A stretch of 64,000 nucleotides of DNA. Origin: JAICND01 sp040905905. GTDB lineage: Bacteria; Actinomycetota; Acidimicrobiia; Spongiisociales; ZC4RG35. Positions 8,883 to 17,048 of the stretch are shown here, in pieces; within the stretch, counting starts at the first letter, position 1, and each line of letters starts with the position of its first letter. Location: contig JBBDQN010000011.1 of the NCBI GenBank assembly GCA_040905905.1, forward strand, positions 62,001-126,000. Direction: 5' to 3'. Below the pieces are notes generated by a model. It was not told the origin of the DNA. It saw nothing but the letters and a program-made list of their open reading frames with translations, and searched no databases. A program made the translations under genes and the position numbers.

Positions 8883-9452
8883 ATGGCCGCCACCTCCACC
8901 ATGCTTCCCCTTGGGACCGAGCTCCCTGCGTTCAAACTGACCGATGTTCGCACCGGTGAGCAGGTGTCGTCCGATGACCTTGGCCACCTTGCCTTGGTCG
9001 TGATGTTCATCTGCAACCACTGCCCCTACGTCAAGCTGATCCAACAGGGCCTGGTTCAATTCGGCCTGGATTACGAGGACAAGGCCGTCGATATCGTCGG
9101 TGTCGCCTCCAACGATGCCTTGACGCATCCTGAGGATGGGCCCGAGGAGCTGGCCCGAGTCGCGGACGAGCTCGGTTATCGATTCCCTCTTCTATTTGAC
9201 GAAACCCAAGAAGTTGCCCGGGCTTTCACTGCATCCTGTACACCGGACTTCTTCTTGTTCGACTCCGACCGCCGTCTCGTCTATCGGGGCCAGTTCGATG
9301 ATGCCCGGCCCAGCAACGGGGTTGAGGTCACCGGCAGGGACCTGCGCAGGGCGATTGACACCCTCATTTCTGGGGAGGCAGTCCCGCCAGAACAACGCCC
9401 ATCGATGGGGTGTTCGATCAAATGGAAGTCCGAAGGGCTGTCGATCCGTTAG
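8883..9452 (+). CDS. Thioredoxin-fold peroxiredoxin-like protein (AhpC/TSA type)
   Basis: 189 residues, thioredoxin fold. The redox motif is ICNHCPYV at about 42-49, the Cys-Asn-His-Cys form of a redoxin subgroup whose substrate is not established. The cis-Pro loop follows in SCTPDFFLFD, and a further Cys lies near the C-terminus (MGCSIKWK). No signal peptide, so cytoplasmic. AAGGAG lies 8 bases before ATG 8883. It stands on the opposite strand between the two carboxylase subunit genes. A disulfide reductase or thiol peroxidase role is inferred from the fold. Confidence 0.85.
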   Translation: MAATSTMLPLGTELPAFKLTDVRTGEQVSSDDLGHLALVVMFICNHCPYVKLIQQGLVQFGLDYEDKAVDIVGVASNDALTHPEDGPEELARVADELGYRFPLLFDETQEVARAFTASCTPDFFLFDSDRRLVYRGQFDDARPSNGVEVTGRDLRRAIDTLISGEAVPPEQRPSMGCSIKWKSEGLSIR

Positions 9453-9469
9453 CCGAGGTCACAACCCCT

Positions 9470-9520
9470 CCTTCTTGCGTAGAAACACGCCGTAAAACGG
9501 CGTGTTTCTACGCAAGAAGG
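9470..9520. terminator. Long perfect inverted repeat between converging genes
   Basis: A 23-bp perfect inverted repeat (9470-9492 with 9498-9520) around a 5-base TAAAA loop whose outer bases also pair. It sits 17 bases after the thioredoxin-like stop and 7 bases after the carboxylase beta stop. No long T-tract follows. A bidirectional transcription terminator or RNA end-protection element is the likeliest role. Confidence 0.6.
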
Positions 9521-9527
9521 GATGGAG

Positions 9528-11132
9528 TCACATCCGGAAGACGCCGAACTCGGCGGTGCCCTTGACCGGTCCCGAGTGAATAGCCGATAGGGCGATTCCT
9601 AAAACCGTCCGGGTGTCGCGGGGATCGATCAGCCCATCGTCTCGGATCCGGGCCGTCGAAAAGTAGGCCTGCTCCTCGTGTTCGATCTGCGCTTCGATCA
9701 AGGCGCGGCGCTGTTGATCGGCGTCTTCGTCGAACTCCCGCCCTTGTTCGTCGGCGGACTGGCGGGCGATGATCGACAACACCCCGGCAAGCTGTTTCGG
9801 GCCCATCACCGCGACTTTGTGATTGGGCCAACCGAACACAAACCGAGGGTTGTACGAACGGCCCGACATGCCGTAGTTGCCTGCGCCGTAGGAGACTCCG
9901 GCCATCAAGGCCAGGTGGGGCACCGCTGAGTTGGCAACGGCGTTGATCATTTTGGCTCCGTCTTTGATGATCCCTCGTTGTTCGTAGGTCTTGCCGACCA
10001 TGTAACCGGTGGTGTTGTGCACGAATACGATCGGCTGGTCATAGCGATTGCAGAGCTGGATGAACTCGGTCGCCTTCTGCGCTTCCTCCGAGAAGATCAC
10101 CCCCTGCTGGTTGGCGATGATTCCCACCGGGTAACCGTGAATCGAACCCCAGCCGCTCACCAGCGAAGGACCGTAAACGGCCTTGTACTCCTCAAAACGG
10201 GAGGCGTCGAGCACTCTCGCCAGCAACGCTCGAACGTCGAATGGGATTCGAAGGTCCTGGGGGATGACTCCGAGCAGATCGTCGGGGTCATACACCGGAT
10301 CATCTGCTGGCAGGGTTGGGCCATAGCCCAGTTTGCGCCAATTGAGGTGAGCCACGATCTCCCGGCCGATGCGGAGGGCATCGAGTTCGTCCTGTGCGTA
10401 GTAGTCCGAGAGTCCCGAGACACGCGAATGCATCTCGGCACCCCCGAGCTCCTCATCGGTCGACTCCTCACCGGTGGCCATCTTCACCAGTGGCGGTCCC
10501 CCGAGAAAGACCTTGGCCCGGTCTCTGACCATCACGGAGTAGTCACACATGGCTGGCACGTAGGCGCCGCCAGCGGTGGAATTGCCAAAGACCAGGGCGA
10601 CAGTGGGGATACCCATTCGGGAGAGTTGGGTGAGGTTGCGGAACCATTTGCCGCCGGTGATGAACACTTCAGCCTGGTCGGGAAGATCGGCCCCTCCCGA
10701 CTCGACCAGGTTGACCAGCGGAAGCCGGTTCTCGCGGGCGATGTCCTGGGCGCGCAGCGTCTTGGCCAGTGAGTAGCGATTGGACGAGCCGGCCTGGCTG
10801 GTGGGGTCGTTGGCCGAGATCACGCATTCGACTCCACTGATGACCCCGATCCCGGTCACGGCGTTGGCGCCCAGGTTCTTGTCGGTACCCCAGGCCGCCA
10901 AGGTCGACAGCTCAAGAAAGGGAGTGTCCCGATCGACCAACGTCTCGATTCGCTGTCTGACCAGCATCTTGCCTCGGCCGAGGTGGCGTTCGATGTACTT
11001 CGGCCCACCACCCAGTCGGGCCTCCGCCTGCAACTTTTCGAACTCGGCCAAACGGTCGAGCATCGCCTGTCGGTTCGACTGGAATTCCGGCGAGCGCCGG
11101 TCAACGGTATTGGGGAGGACCTGCATCTCCAT
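9528..11132 (-). CDS. Acyl-CoA carboxylase beta subunit, methylcrotonoyl-CoA carboxylase-like
   Basis: 534 residues with the two crotonase-like carboxyltransferase halves. The N-terminal sector (RHLGRGKMLVRQRIETLVD, FLELSTLAAWG) and SAGGAYVPAMCDYSVMV resemble MccB of leucine degradation; the C-terminal half has YGAGNYGMSGRSY and FGWPNHKVAVMGPKQLAG. It transfers CO2 from biotin to an acyl-CoA, most likely 3-methylcrotonyl-CoA, with the alpha subunit at 6846-8813. Isovaleryl-CoA dehydrogenase and methylglutaconyl-CoA hydratase genes are not adjacent. Start is ATG 11132, or ATG 11126 two codons later; neither has a clear ribosome-binding site. Confidence 0.87.
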   Translation of the reverse strand: MEMQVLPNTVDRRSPEFQSNRQAMLDRLAEFEKLQAEARLGGGPKYIERHLGRGKMLVRQRIETLVDRDTPFLELSTLAAWGTDKNLGANAVTGIGVISGVECVISANDPTSQAGSSNRYSLAKTLRAQDIARENRLPLVNLVESGGADLPDQAEVFITGGKWFRNLTQLSRMGIPTVALVFGNSTAGGAYVPAMCDYSVMVRDRAKVFLGGPPLVKMATGEESTDEELGGAEMHSRVSGLSDYYAQDELDALRIGREIVAHLNWRKLGYGPTLPADDPVYDPDDLLGVIPQDLRIPFDVRALLARVLDASRFEEYKAVYGPSLVSGWGSIHGYPVGIIANQQGVIFSEEAQKATEFIQLCNRYDQPIVFVHNTTGYMVGKTYEQRGIIKDGAKMINAVANSAVPHLALMAGVSYGAGNYGMSGRSYNPRFVFGWPNHKVAVMGPKQLAGVLSIIARQSADEQGREFDEDADQQRRALIEAQIEHEEQAYFSTARIRDDGLIDPRDTRTVLGIALSAIHSGPVKGTAEFGVFRM

Positions 11133-11237
11133 TGCTGAGGCTAGTGAGAACGAGCCTTCTGACTCTCAACTCTGGGGAATCCCGCGCCGAATGAAACCCT
11201 TGACATAGAAACCACGTCTAAGGGCAAAGGAGCCGTC

Positions 11238-11333
11238 TTGTTCACGCGGGATCGACACATCGAATTCTCCCACCTGCTGCCGTTGGCGCCGGTGGCTCTT
11301 CTCGCTCTCTGGGTTCTCGTTCGTTCAATCTGA
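11238..11333 (+). CDS. Possible 31-residue membrane peptide
   Basis: A short open frame starting TTG at 11238 and ending TGA at 11331-11333. A near-perfect Shine-Dalgarno AAAGGAG (11226-11232) lies five bases upstream. The product has a polar N-terminus (FTRDRHIEF) and then one hydrophobic stretch (LLPLAPVALLALWVLV), consistent with a single-pass membrane peptide. It lies between the divergent carboxylase beta and HhH-GPD genes. The call rests on ribosome-binding-site quality and peptide composition only; no family is recognised. Confidence 0.42.
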   Translation: MFTRDRHIEFSHLLPLAPVALLALWVLVRSI

Positions 11334-11355
11334 ATCGCCCGGTAGGGTTGGCCCG

Positions 11356-11931
11356 GTGCTCAAGCCTGACAGCTTGCCCTGGACTGGCGATCCCAGGGCC
11401 GACCGCCTTCTGGCCAATGACCCTCTGGCGCTCCTGATCGGCATGCTGCTCGATCAGCAATTCCCCATGGAGCGTGCCTTCTATGGCCCCTACCTGTTGC
11501 AAGAACGCCTCGGAGAAACGCTCGACGCGGGGAGGATCTCCAATTACGACCCGACCCAGCTCGAAGAGATCTTCAAAGGGCCTCCCGCCATCCATCGATT
11601 TCCGGGGGCGATGGCCAAACGCACCCAGGCGTTGTGCCAAGCCCTCGTCGACCACTTCGACGGGGACCCTGCCAAACTTTGGGAGACCGCCGACTCGGGT
11701 GACGAGCTACTCGCCCGCCTCCTGGCCCTCCCAGGCTTCGGAAAGTCCAAGGCTCGCATCTTTGTCGGCGTGCTCGGAAAGAGGCTCGGTGTGCAGCCAC
11801 CAGGCTGGGAACCAGTAGCCGCCGATTGGCCGTCGATTGCCGATGTCGCCAAATGGGAGGACGTTCTCTCGCTCCGCCAGCAAAAACGGGAAAGGAAGGC
11901 CGCCGGTAAGCCCGCACAACCCCTCAACTGA
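11356..11931 (+). CDS. HhH-GPD-family protein of the base-excision repair fold
   Basis: 191 residues. An N-terminal DQQFPMERAF region and the helix-hairpin-helix LPGFGKSKARIF (about 128-139) place it in the HhH-GPD superfamily of DNA glycosylases, in an uncharacterised actinobacterial subgroup. The Asp that normally follows the hairpin by about 20 residues is not at its expected place; the sequence there is GVQPPGW. DNA binding is likely, but glycosylase activity is uncertain. The start is GTG 11356, with TAGGGT (11343-11348) seven bases upstream and no Shine-Dalgarno sequence, so the mRNA is probably leaderless. Confidence 0.75.
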   Translation: MLKPDSLPWTGDPRADRLLANDPLALLIGMLLDQQFPMERAFYGPYLLQERLGETLDAGRISNYDPTQLEEIFKGPPAIHRFPGAMAKRTQALCQALVDHFDGDPAKLWETADSGDELLARLLALPGFGKSKARIFVGVLGKRLGVQPPGWEPVAADWPSIADVAKWEDVLSLRQQKRERKAAGKPAQPLN

Positions 11932-11979
11932 CGGGCCCAATTGCCGATAGAAATACTCCGCAGGAATGGGGAAGGATCA

Positions 11980-12801
11980 ATGATGTTGTCCGGGAACCTT
12001 GGCAACTGGCCGGTGACCGACCTTTTGCAGATCATGAGGGTGACTCAGAAGACGGGAGCGCTCAGGATCGATGGCTCTAGGCCCGGAGTGATCCACTTCA
12101 TCAACGGCCAGATAGCCGGAGCTGGGATTGCCGGACAAAAGGTCCCCTCCAACCTCGAAGAGACCCGGCGTTGCACAATCGACGCTCTGCACGTTCTCGT
12201 CAACAACTCGGATGGTTCCTTCCTCGTAGCCGATCCGGAGGTGGCCGAAAACTCCCCCCGCTGGGAAGTCATCGAGATCATGACCGAGGTTGATCGATTG
12301 CGGATGATCGAGGCCGACATCCGTCGAGAAGGCATCAGCGAGGCGACGCCGCTCCGACTTATCTCGGGAGGACCGACCCCGGTCACCCTCCACGCTGACG
12401 ATTGGGAAGCCATCGTGGCCCTGGTCCCATCCTTCAGTCTCAACTCTCTCGAACACGATCTCGGGCACAGCCGGGCGCTCCAGGTCACAGCCACTTTGAT
12501 AAGTCGGGGCCTGGCTGTAACTAACGAGATAACCCTCGCCGTCGAGCCCGATGTCGCTCCTGCGCCGGTTGGTCAAAGAGCGGAGCCCCCGGTCCTCGAC
12601 TGGTTAAGCGAGCACCCCGCCGATGGCGCGGTCGATCTGAGCACCGATATCCCCTCCCCCCGGACCAACGATCAGGAAGACGACATCGAGGAGGTGGCCG
12701 TCGAGCGTCGGTCTCTGCGCGGGGTGGTTGCCTCGCCAGGCACCACTCTCGTCTCCGGGGTCCTCGACGACATGCGCAAGCTCCGCACCAATAACGGATA
12801 G
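11980..12801 (+). CDS. DUF4388 (PatA N-terminal-like) domain protein
   Basis: About 273 residues. The N-terminal 100 residues match the DUF4388 pattern (LSGNLGNWPVTDLLQIM, TGALRI, then GVIHFINGQIAGA) seen in PatA-like and other signalling proteins. The middle is helical; the last 80 residues are Pro/Asp/Glu-rich and probably disordered, ending with LDDMRKLRTNNG. No enzymatic motif is seen. Two consecutive ATGs at 11980 and 11983 follow a GGGAAGGA site; an upstream in-frame TTG at 11941 is less likely. Probably a cytoplasmic scaffold or regulator; function unknown. Confidence 0.7.
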   Translation: MMLSGNLGNWPVTDLLQIMRVTQKTGALRIDGSRPGVIHFINGQIAGAGIAGQKVPSNLEETRRCTIDALHVLVNNSDGSFLVADPEVAENSPRWEVIEIMTEVDRLRMIEADIRREGISEATPLRLISGGPTPVTLHADDWEAIVALVPSFSLNSLEHDLGHSRALQVTATLISRGLAVTNEITLAVEPDVAPAPVGQRAEPPVLDWLSEHPADGAVDLSTDIPSPRTNDQEDDIEEVAVERRSLRGVVASPGTTLVSGVLDDMRKLRTNNG

Positions 12802-12854
12802 GACAAGTCGGAGGACGGAAGTCGGAAGTGGGGTCGGCCGGTATCGTTCTCGTC

Positions 12855-13520
12855 GTGGAAAACGATGCGGCGGGGTTCAGCAGGCTTAGCCCCCTGGTCA
12901 TTGGGATCGGTGGCGGGTCGGGTTCGGGAAAAACCACCATCGCCCAGGCTGTGGTGTCGGCGCTGACTGGAGTGACCCTCATTGAGCACGACTCCTACTA
13001 CCGCCATCAACCCCATCTCAGCTATGCGGAGCGCACCCGGGTCAATTACGACCATCCCGACTCCCTCGAGACCGAACTTCTCATCAAGCATCTGCAGGAA
13101 CTAAAGGCAGGGGAGCCGATCGACCAACCGACCTACGACTTCACCCTCCACCTACGGGCCGATGCGACAGAGACAATCGAGCCGGATCCTGTTTTGCTCG
13201 TCGACGGCATTCTGGTACTTGCGGACGCCGACCTCAGGGCTCAATTGGACTTGAAGATCTACGTCGACACTGATCCCGACATCCGGCTTGCCCGTCGCCT
13301 GCGACGCGACATCGAGGAGAGAGGGCGTACCCCAAACTCGGTGCTCGACCAGTACTTTGCAACGGTTCGGCCGATGCACCTCGAGTTTGTCGAGCCCTCC
13401 AAACGATATGCGGACTTGATCATTCCCGAGGGTTACAACCCGCGGGCCGTGGCCACAGTCGTCGACATGATCAGGGCTCAGATGGGCCAATTGGGGCCGT
13501 CCATATACTCGCCCTTATGA
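12855..13520 (+). CDS. udk: Uridine kinase
   Basis: 221 residues. P-loop GGGSGSGKTT near residue 18, the uridine-binding region EHDSYYRHQPHLS, NYDHPDSLE, and YDFTLHLR leading to the acidic DPVLLVDGIL. It phosphorylates uridine and cytidine with a nucleoside triphosphate in pyrimidine salvage. GTG at 12855 is chosen because TATCGT (12842-12847) lies seven bases upstream, the leaderless pattern used by many genes here. GTG 12828 is in frame but leads into poorly conserved sequence. Its stop overlaps the proC start. Confidence 0.88.
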   Translation: MENDAAGFSRLSPLVIGIGGGSGSGKTTIAQAVVSALTGVTLIEHDSYYRHQPHLSYAERTRVNYDHPDSLETELLIKHLQELKAGEPIDQPTYDFTLHLRADATETIEPDPVLLVDGILVLADADLRAQLDLKIYVDTDPDIRLARRLRRDIEERGRTPNSVLDQYFATVRPMHLEFVEPSKRYADLIIPEGYNPRAVATVVDMIRAQMGQLGPSIYSPL

Positions 13521-14326
13521 ACACGCGCCCCTCGGTGGCAGTACTCGGCGTGGGCGCCATGGGGGAAGCTCTGGTCATGGGGCTGCTATCGGCAGGGTGG
13601 CCCCCCGCCGACCTCGCACTCTGCGTCCGCCGCCCCGGTCGACTCGAAGAACTCGCCCGCTCGACAGGTGCAACGGTGGGGACGGATCCACGGGCGGCCG
13701 CGGCCGGGAAAGAAGTCGTGGTGATCTCGGTGAAACCGCGGGACGTGACTGCCCTCCTCGCAACCATGGTCGGGTCCATCCGTGCGGACCAACTGGTGAT
13801 CACTTTTGCAGCCGGAGTCCCAACCGAAGTATTCGAAAATGCCATGGAGGGAGTGCCGGTTGTTCGAGCTATGCCGAATACGCCCGCCCTGGTGCGTCAG
13901 GCCGTTACGGCGATGTCTGGCGGTCGCCACGCCGGCCCCGAACATTTGGAGATGGCTGGAGCCGTCCTCGGGGCAGTTGGGGATGTGCACCTGCTCGACG
14001 AAAGCCTGCTCGATGCCGTCACCGCGGTCTCGGGCACGGGCCCGGCCTATGTCTTCCTGCTCGCCGAGGCTCTCACTGAGGCCGCGATCCGCGAAGGGCT
14101 TCCTCGTGACGTCGCCGAAACCTTTGTCCATCAAACGGTGCGGGGCGCCGGTCATCTTCTCACCGACACTTCGCTCCTGCCATCCGAGTTGCGGGCCCAG
14201 GTGACTTCGCCGGGGGGAACCACGGCGGCGGCGGTCCATGTCCTTGAAGAGCGAGGGTTCCGGGCGCTGGTCGAAGATGCCGTGCGTGCGGCGGCTCAAC
14301 GAGCCCGGGAGCTCGGCGGCGGGTGA
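13517..14326 (+). CDS. proC: Pyrroline-5-carboxylate reductase
   Basis: 269 residues. An N-terminal Rossmann fold (VLGVGAMGEALVMGL), SVKPRD, the TFAAGVPTE strand, VRAMPNTPALV, and the C-terminal signature spanning VTAVSGTGPAYVFLLAEAL to VTSPGGTTAAAV. It makes proline from pyrroline-5-carboxylate with NAD(P)H. ATG overlaps the udk stop (ATGA) and its own end overlaps the proline dehydrogenase start, so proline synthesis and oxidation enzymes sit in one translationally coupled unit. Confidence 0.95.
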   Translation: MNTRPSVAVLGVGAMGEALVMGLLSAGWPPADLALCVRRPGRLEELARSTGATVGTDPRAAAAGKEVVVISVKPRDVTALLATMVGSIRADQLVITFAAGVPTEVFENAMEGVPVVRAMPNTPALVRQAVTAMSGGRHAGPEHLEMAGAVLGAVGDVHLLDESLLDAVTAVSGTGPAYVFLLAEALTEAAIREGLPRDVAETFVHQTVRGAGHLLTDTSLLPSELRAQVTSPGGTTAAAVHVLEERGFRALVEDAVRAAAQRARELGGG

Positions 14327-15234
14327 GCGTCTTCGGCCGGCTCGTACTGGGGGTAGCCGAGTCGGCCCCCGTCAGCCGCTTGATCACCCGCACCTCCGCG
14401 GGACGCGCCCTCGCCCATCGGTTTGTGGCCGGGGAAACCCTCGACCAAGCGATCACGGCGGCCAAAGCCCTCAATCGGGACGGTTTGCTCGTCTCCCTCG
14501 ATCTTCTGGGAGAAGAGGTTACCGATCCGGCTTCGGTGGAAACAGCGGTGGCAGCTTACGAAGCCTGTCTTGCCCGGATGTCCGCCGATCGGATCGCAGG
14601 CAACATCTCCATCAAACTGACCCAGCTCGGGTTGGCGTTTGATCCAGCCCTCGCCGCAGTTGGACTCGACCGATTGGCAGCCGCCGCCGGCGCCCTCGGT
14701 CTCACTGTCACCATCGACATGGAGGACTCACGTTTCACTGAAGGCACTGTCGACCTCTACGAGAAGACGCAACTCAAACGGCACAATCTGGGTCTGGCCC
14801 TTCAGGCGTATCTCTTCCGCACCCCGGCTGATGTTGCCCGCCTGGCCCCCCTCGGGGGACATATACGTCTCTGCAAGGGAGCCTATGTTGAACCTCCCGA
14901 GGTGGCGTTTACCGCCAAAGACGACGTTGATGCGGCCTTTGCCCGCCTTCTGGAAATGCTGATGCCCGATCGGCGGGTCCGTCCGGCCATCGCCACTCAC
15001 GACGATCGCCTGATCGATGTCACCCGCCGGTTGGGGGGTAAGCGTCAGGAGCCTTTTGAGTTTCAGATGCTGTACGGGGTTCGGTTGGGTTTACAAAGAC
15101 AGTTGGCAGCGGAAGGTCACAGAATCCGGATCTACGTTCCCTATGGAGCGGCTTGGTATCCCTATCTGGTGCGACGTCTGGCGGAACGTCCCGCCAACCT
15201 GGCCTTCTTTATCCGCGCCCTGTTCTCACGTTGA
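14323..15234 (+). CDS. Proline dehydrogenase (FAD-dependent)
   Basis: 303 residues, the size of monofunctional bacterial ProDH. The TIM-barrel motifs are NISIKLTQLG, DMEDSRFTEGT, the Arg/Lys segment HIRLCKGAYVEP (about 178-189), ATHDDRLI and the C-terminal YVPYGAAWYPYLVRRLAERPANL, which holds the substrate Arg pair. It oxidises proline to pyrroline-5-carboxylate, the reverse direction of the upstream ProC. GTG 14323 overlaps the proC stop. No P5C dehydrogenase gene is adjacent. Confidence 0.93.
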   Translation: MSVFGRLVLGVAESAPVSRLITRTSAGRALAHRFVAGETLDQAITAAKALNRDGLLVSLDLLGEEVTDPASVETAVAAYEACLARMSADRIAGNISIKLTQLGLAFDPALAAVGLDRLAAAAGALGLTVTIDMEDSRFTEGTVDLYEKTQLKRHNLGLALQAYLFRTPADVARLAPLGGHIRLCKGAYVEPPEVAFTAKDDVDAAFARLLEMLMPDRRVRPAIATHDDRLIDVTRRLGGKRQEPFEFQMLYGVRLGLQRQLAAEGHRIRIYVPYGAAWYPYLVRRLAERPANLAFFIRALFSR

Positions 15235-15285
15235 AATAGCCGGTGGCTGATCGAATTGGCCAGTGGTGGCGTTAGCGTGCGGTCG

Positions 15286-15720
15286 ATGGACTTCACGCTT
15301 CGTGATCAAGATGGAACGCAGGTTTCACGATCGGATTTCAACGGTAAGCGGTTGATCGTCTTCTTCTACCCGGCGGCGATGACCCCGGGCTGTACGGCCG
15401 AAGCCTGCGACTTTCGGGATAGGTATGCGGACCTGCAGAAGGCGGGATACGAATTGGTCGGTGTCAGCCCCGACAGTCCCGAGCGCAATGCACGTTTCCG
15501 GGAGAAGGAAGACCTCAACTTCCCGCTTCTGTCCGATCCCAACCATGAGGTGGCAGAAGCTTTTGGAGCCTGGGGGACCAAGATGCTCTACGGCCAAGAG
15601 TCGGTGGGTTTGATCCGATCCACTTTCGTACTCGGTCCCAATGGGGAATTGGAGAAGGAGTACCGCAACGTCAAGGCGAAGGGCCACGTGGCCAGGGTTA
15701 CTGCCGACCTCCTCGGATGA
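15286..15720 (+). CDS. bcp: Thioredoxin-dependent thiol peroxidase, BCP-type peroxiredoxin
   Basis: 144 residues. Peroxidatic Cys in MTPGCTAEACDFRD, with the resolving Cys five residues later as in atypical two-Cys BCP proteins; VSPDSPERNARF and RSTFVLGPNG follow. It reduces hydroperoxides in the cytoplasm using thioredoxin. ATG 15286 is preferred: TAGCGT (15273-15278) lies exactly seven bases upstream and no Shine-Dalgarno sequence is seen, suggesting a leaderless transcript. Confidence 0.93.
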   Translation: MDFTLRDQDGTQVSRSDFNGKRLIVFFYPAAMTPGCTAEACDFRDRYADLQKAGYELVGVSPDSPERNARFREKEDLNFPLLSDPNHEVAEAFGAWGTKMLYGQESVGLIRSTFVLGPNGELEKEYRNVKAKGHVARVTADLLG

Positions 15721-16958
15721 TTCGCCGGATCCACTTTTTGGCGGTCGCTCTTCTGGCGGCGGCCCTCCCGGCCGTTGCGGCTGAAGTATCCGACATCGGC
15801 GATCAACTGCTTCTGCGTGGTTACTACGTGGAGAGCGGGGCGGACGCTTCGATCGACGAGATGGAACAGTTGGTGGCCTCACACCCCGCGGTCAACTTTG
15901 TGGCGCTCGCCGGCGAAGCCGAAGGGGGGGCCGACTCCCTGGCAGCCGAGCTGCTGGTAGTGCTCGAAACCGGAACTGTGATCGTCGTGACCCCGACCGA
16001 GGCGGGTGTTGCAAGCAGCGAATACGATGACTTGGCGCTTTCCGACGCCCTCGACGCTGCCTCGGGGAACCCCGATGCCACCTACTCCGAGTACTTCGAA
16101 GACTTCGCGGAGGCTTTGCCGGCGATCGAAATCCCTCCGCCCGAAGTGGAGCCGGATACTGGCGGTTTTCCGGTATGGGCGGTGGTCGTGGTGATTCTGA
16201 TTGGTCTAATCGGTTTTACCGTTTGGCGGGGGAACAGGCAACGACAAGAGACGGCAGCCGCTGCACTCGAGGCCGCCCGGTCGGAGATCCGCCAGCAGAT
16301 GGACGTCGTCGCCAACCAGATCGTCGAAATGGCGGACGATCCCCGGGTGGCGGAAAACGTTGAAGCAATGTCCCACTATCGCCTCGCCTCGGAGACGTTT
16401 CAGGCCGCCGAGACCCGGCTTGCATCCGCCACCACGGTTGCTCAGTTCGAGGATCTGTCCGACGATCTCGACCGGGCTCGTTGGGAGCTGGAAGCGGCCT
16501 CGGCCTTGGCGGGGGGAAAACCGGTTCCGCCAATGCCCGAAACGGAAAAACCCCCCCATTGCTTCTTTGATCCCACCCACGGAGCGGGTACCGAGGAGGC
16601 TGAACTCAAAACCTCGGCTGGAAGCCAGAAGGTGTGGGTTTGTGCCGCCGACGCCGACAAACTTCGGCGGGGGGAGGCCCCAGAACCAAGAAACATCCCG
16701 ATGGGCCCCCAACAGGTTCCGGCCCCCCGGGCGCCCCGGTCTCATGGGGGGATGGGTCTCGACTGGCTCGATGTCTTTTCCGTGATAGTCGGTGGGATGG
16801 GCAGCGGTGTCCCCTATGACTGGGGTGGCCAACCCCAGCGACGACGCGGTCCGCTGCGCGGTTTACCCGGTTTCGGGAGGTCGGGTGGGAGTGCCACCGC
16901 CTCCAGGCCCTCCTCACGGCCACCACGCCCCAAGGGTCGGGCGCGGAGGTCCCGCTGA
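15717..16958 (+). CDS. Exported membrane protein of unknown function next to PspA
   Basis: 413 residues. Signal sequence (about 1-21), an extracytoplasmic domain of about 125 residues recalling TPM-type domains, one membrane segment (VWAVVVVILIGLIGFTVW, about 149-166), then a cytoplasmic region: an Ala/Glu-rich coiled coil (170-255), a Cys/His element (HCFFDPTHG with VWVCAADADKLRRGE about 40 residues on), and a Gly/Pro/Arg-rich tail. The topology would put the coiled coil on the same side as the PspA made next door. ATG overlaps the bcp stop. TPM similarity is weak. Confidence 0.6.
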   Translation: MIRRIHFLAVALLAAALPAVAAEVSDIGDQLLLRGYYVESGADASIDEMEQLVASHPAVNFVALAGEAEGGADSLAAELLVVLETGTVIVVTPTEAGVASSEYDDLALSDALDAASGNPDATYSEYFEDFAEALPAIEIPPPEVEPDTGGFPVWAVVVVILIGLIGFTVWRGNRQRQETAAAALEAARSEIRQQMDVVANQIVEMADDPRVAENVEAMSHYRLASETFQAAETRLASATTVAQFEDLSDDLDRARWELEAASALAGGKPVPPMPETEKPPHCFFDPTHGAGTEEAELKTSAGSQKVWVCAADADKLRRGEAPEPRNIPMGPQQVPAPRAPRSHGGMGLDWLDVFSVIVGGMGSGVPYDWGGQPQRRRGPLRGLPGFGRSGGSATASRPSSRPPRPKGRARRSR

Positions 16959-17048
16959 CTCTCACGTCTCATGCCTCACGCCTTCCGGCCCACGCCTATC
17001 CTCGCCCAGCCACCTCGTTTGTTGCCAATCTGACTTAGGGAGTGACCC

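Noticed and set aside
9470..9520. Transposon terminal repeat or insertion sequence
   Set aside because: No transposase frame or target-site duplication is visible; the arms are only 5 bases apart.
11200..11228. TTGACA at 11200-11205 as the -35 box of a promoter for the small peptide
   Set aside because: At 17 bases the matching -10 position (11223-11228) reads GGCAAA and lies on the ribosome-binding site; no TANNNT is found at workable spacing.
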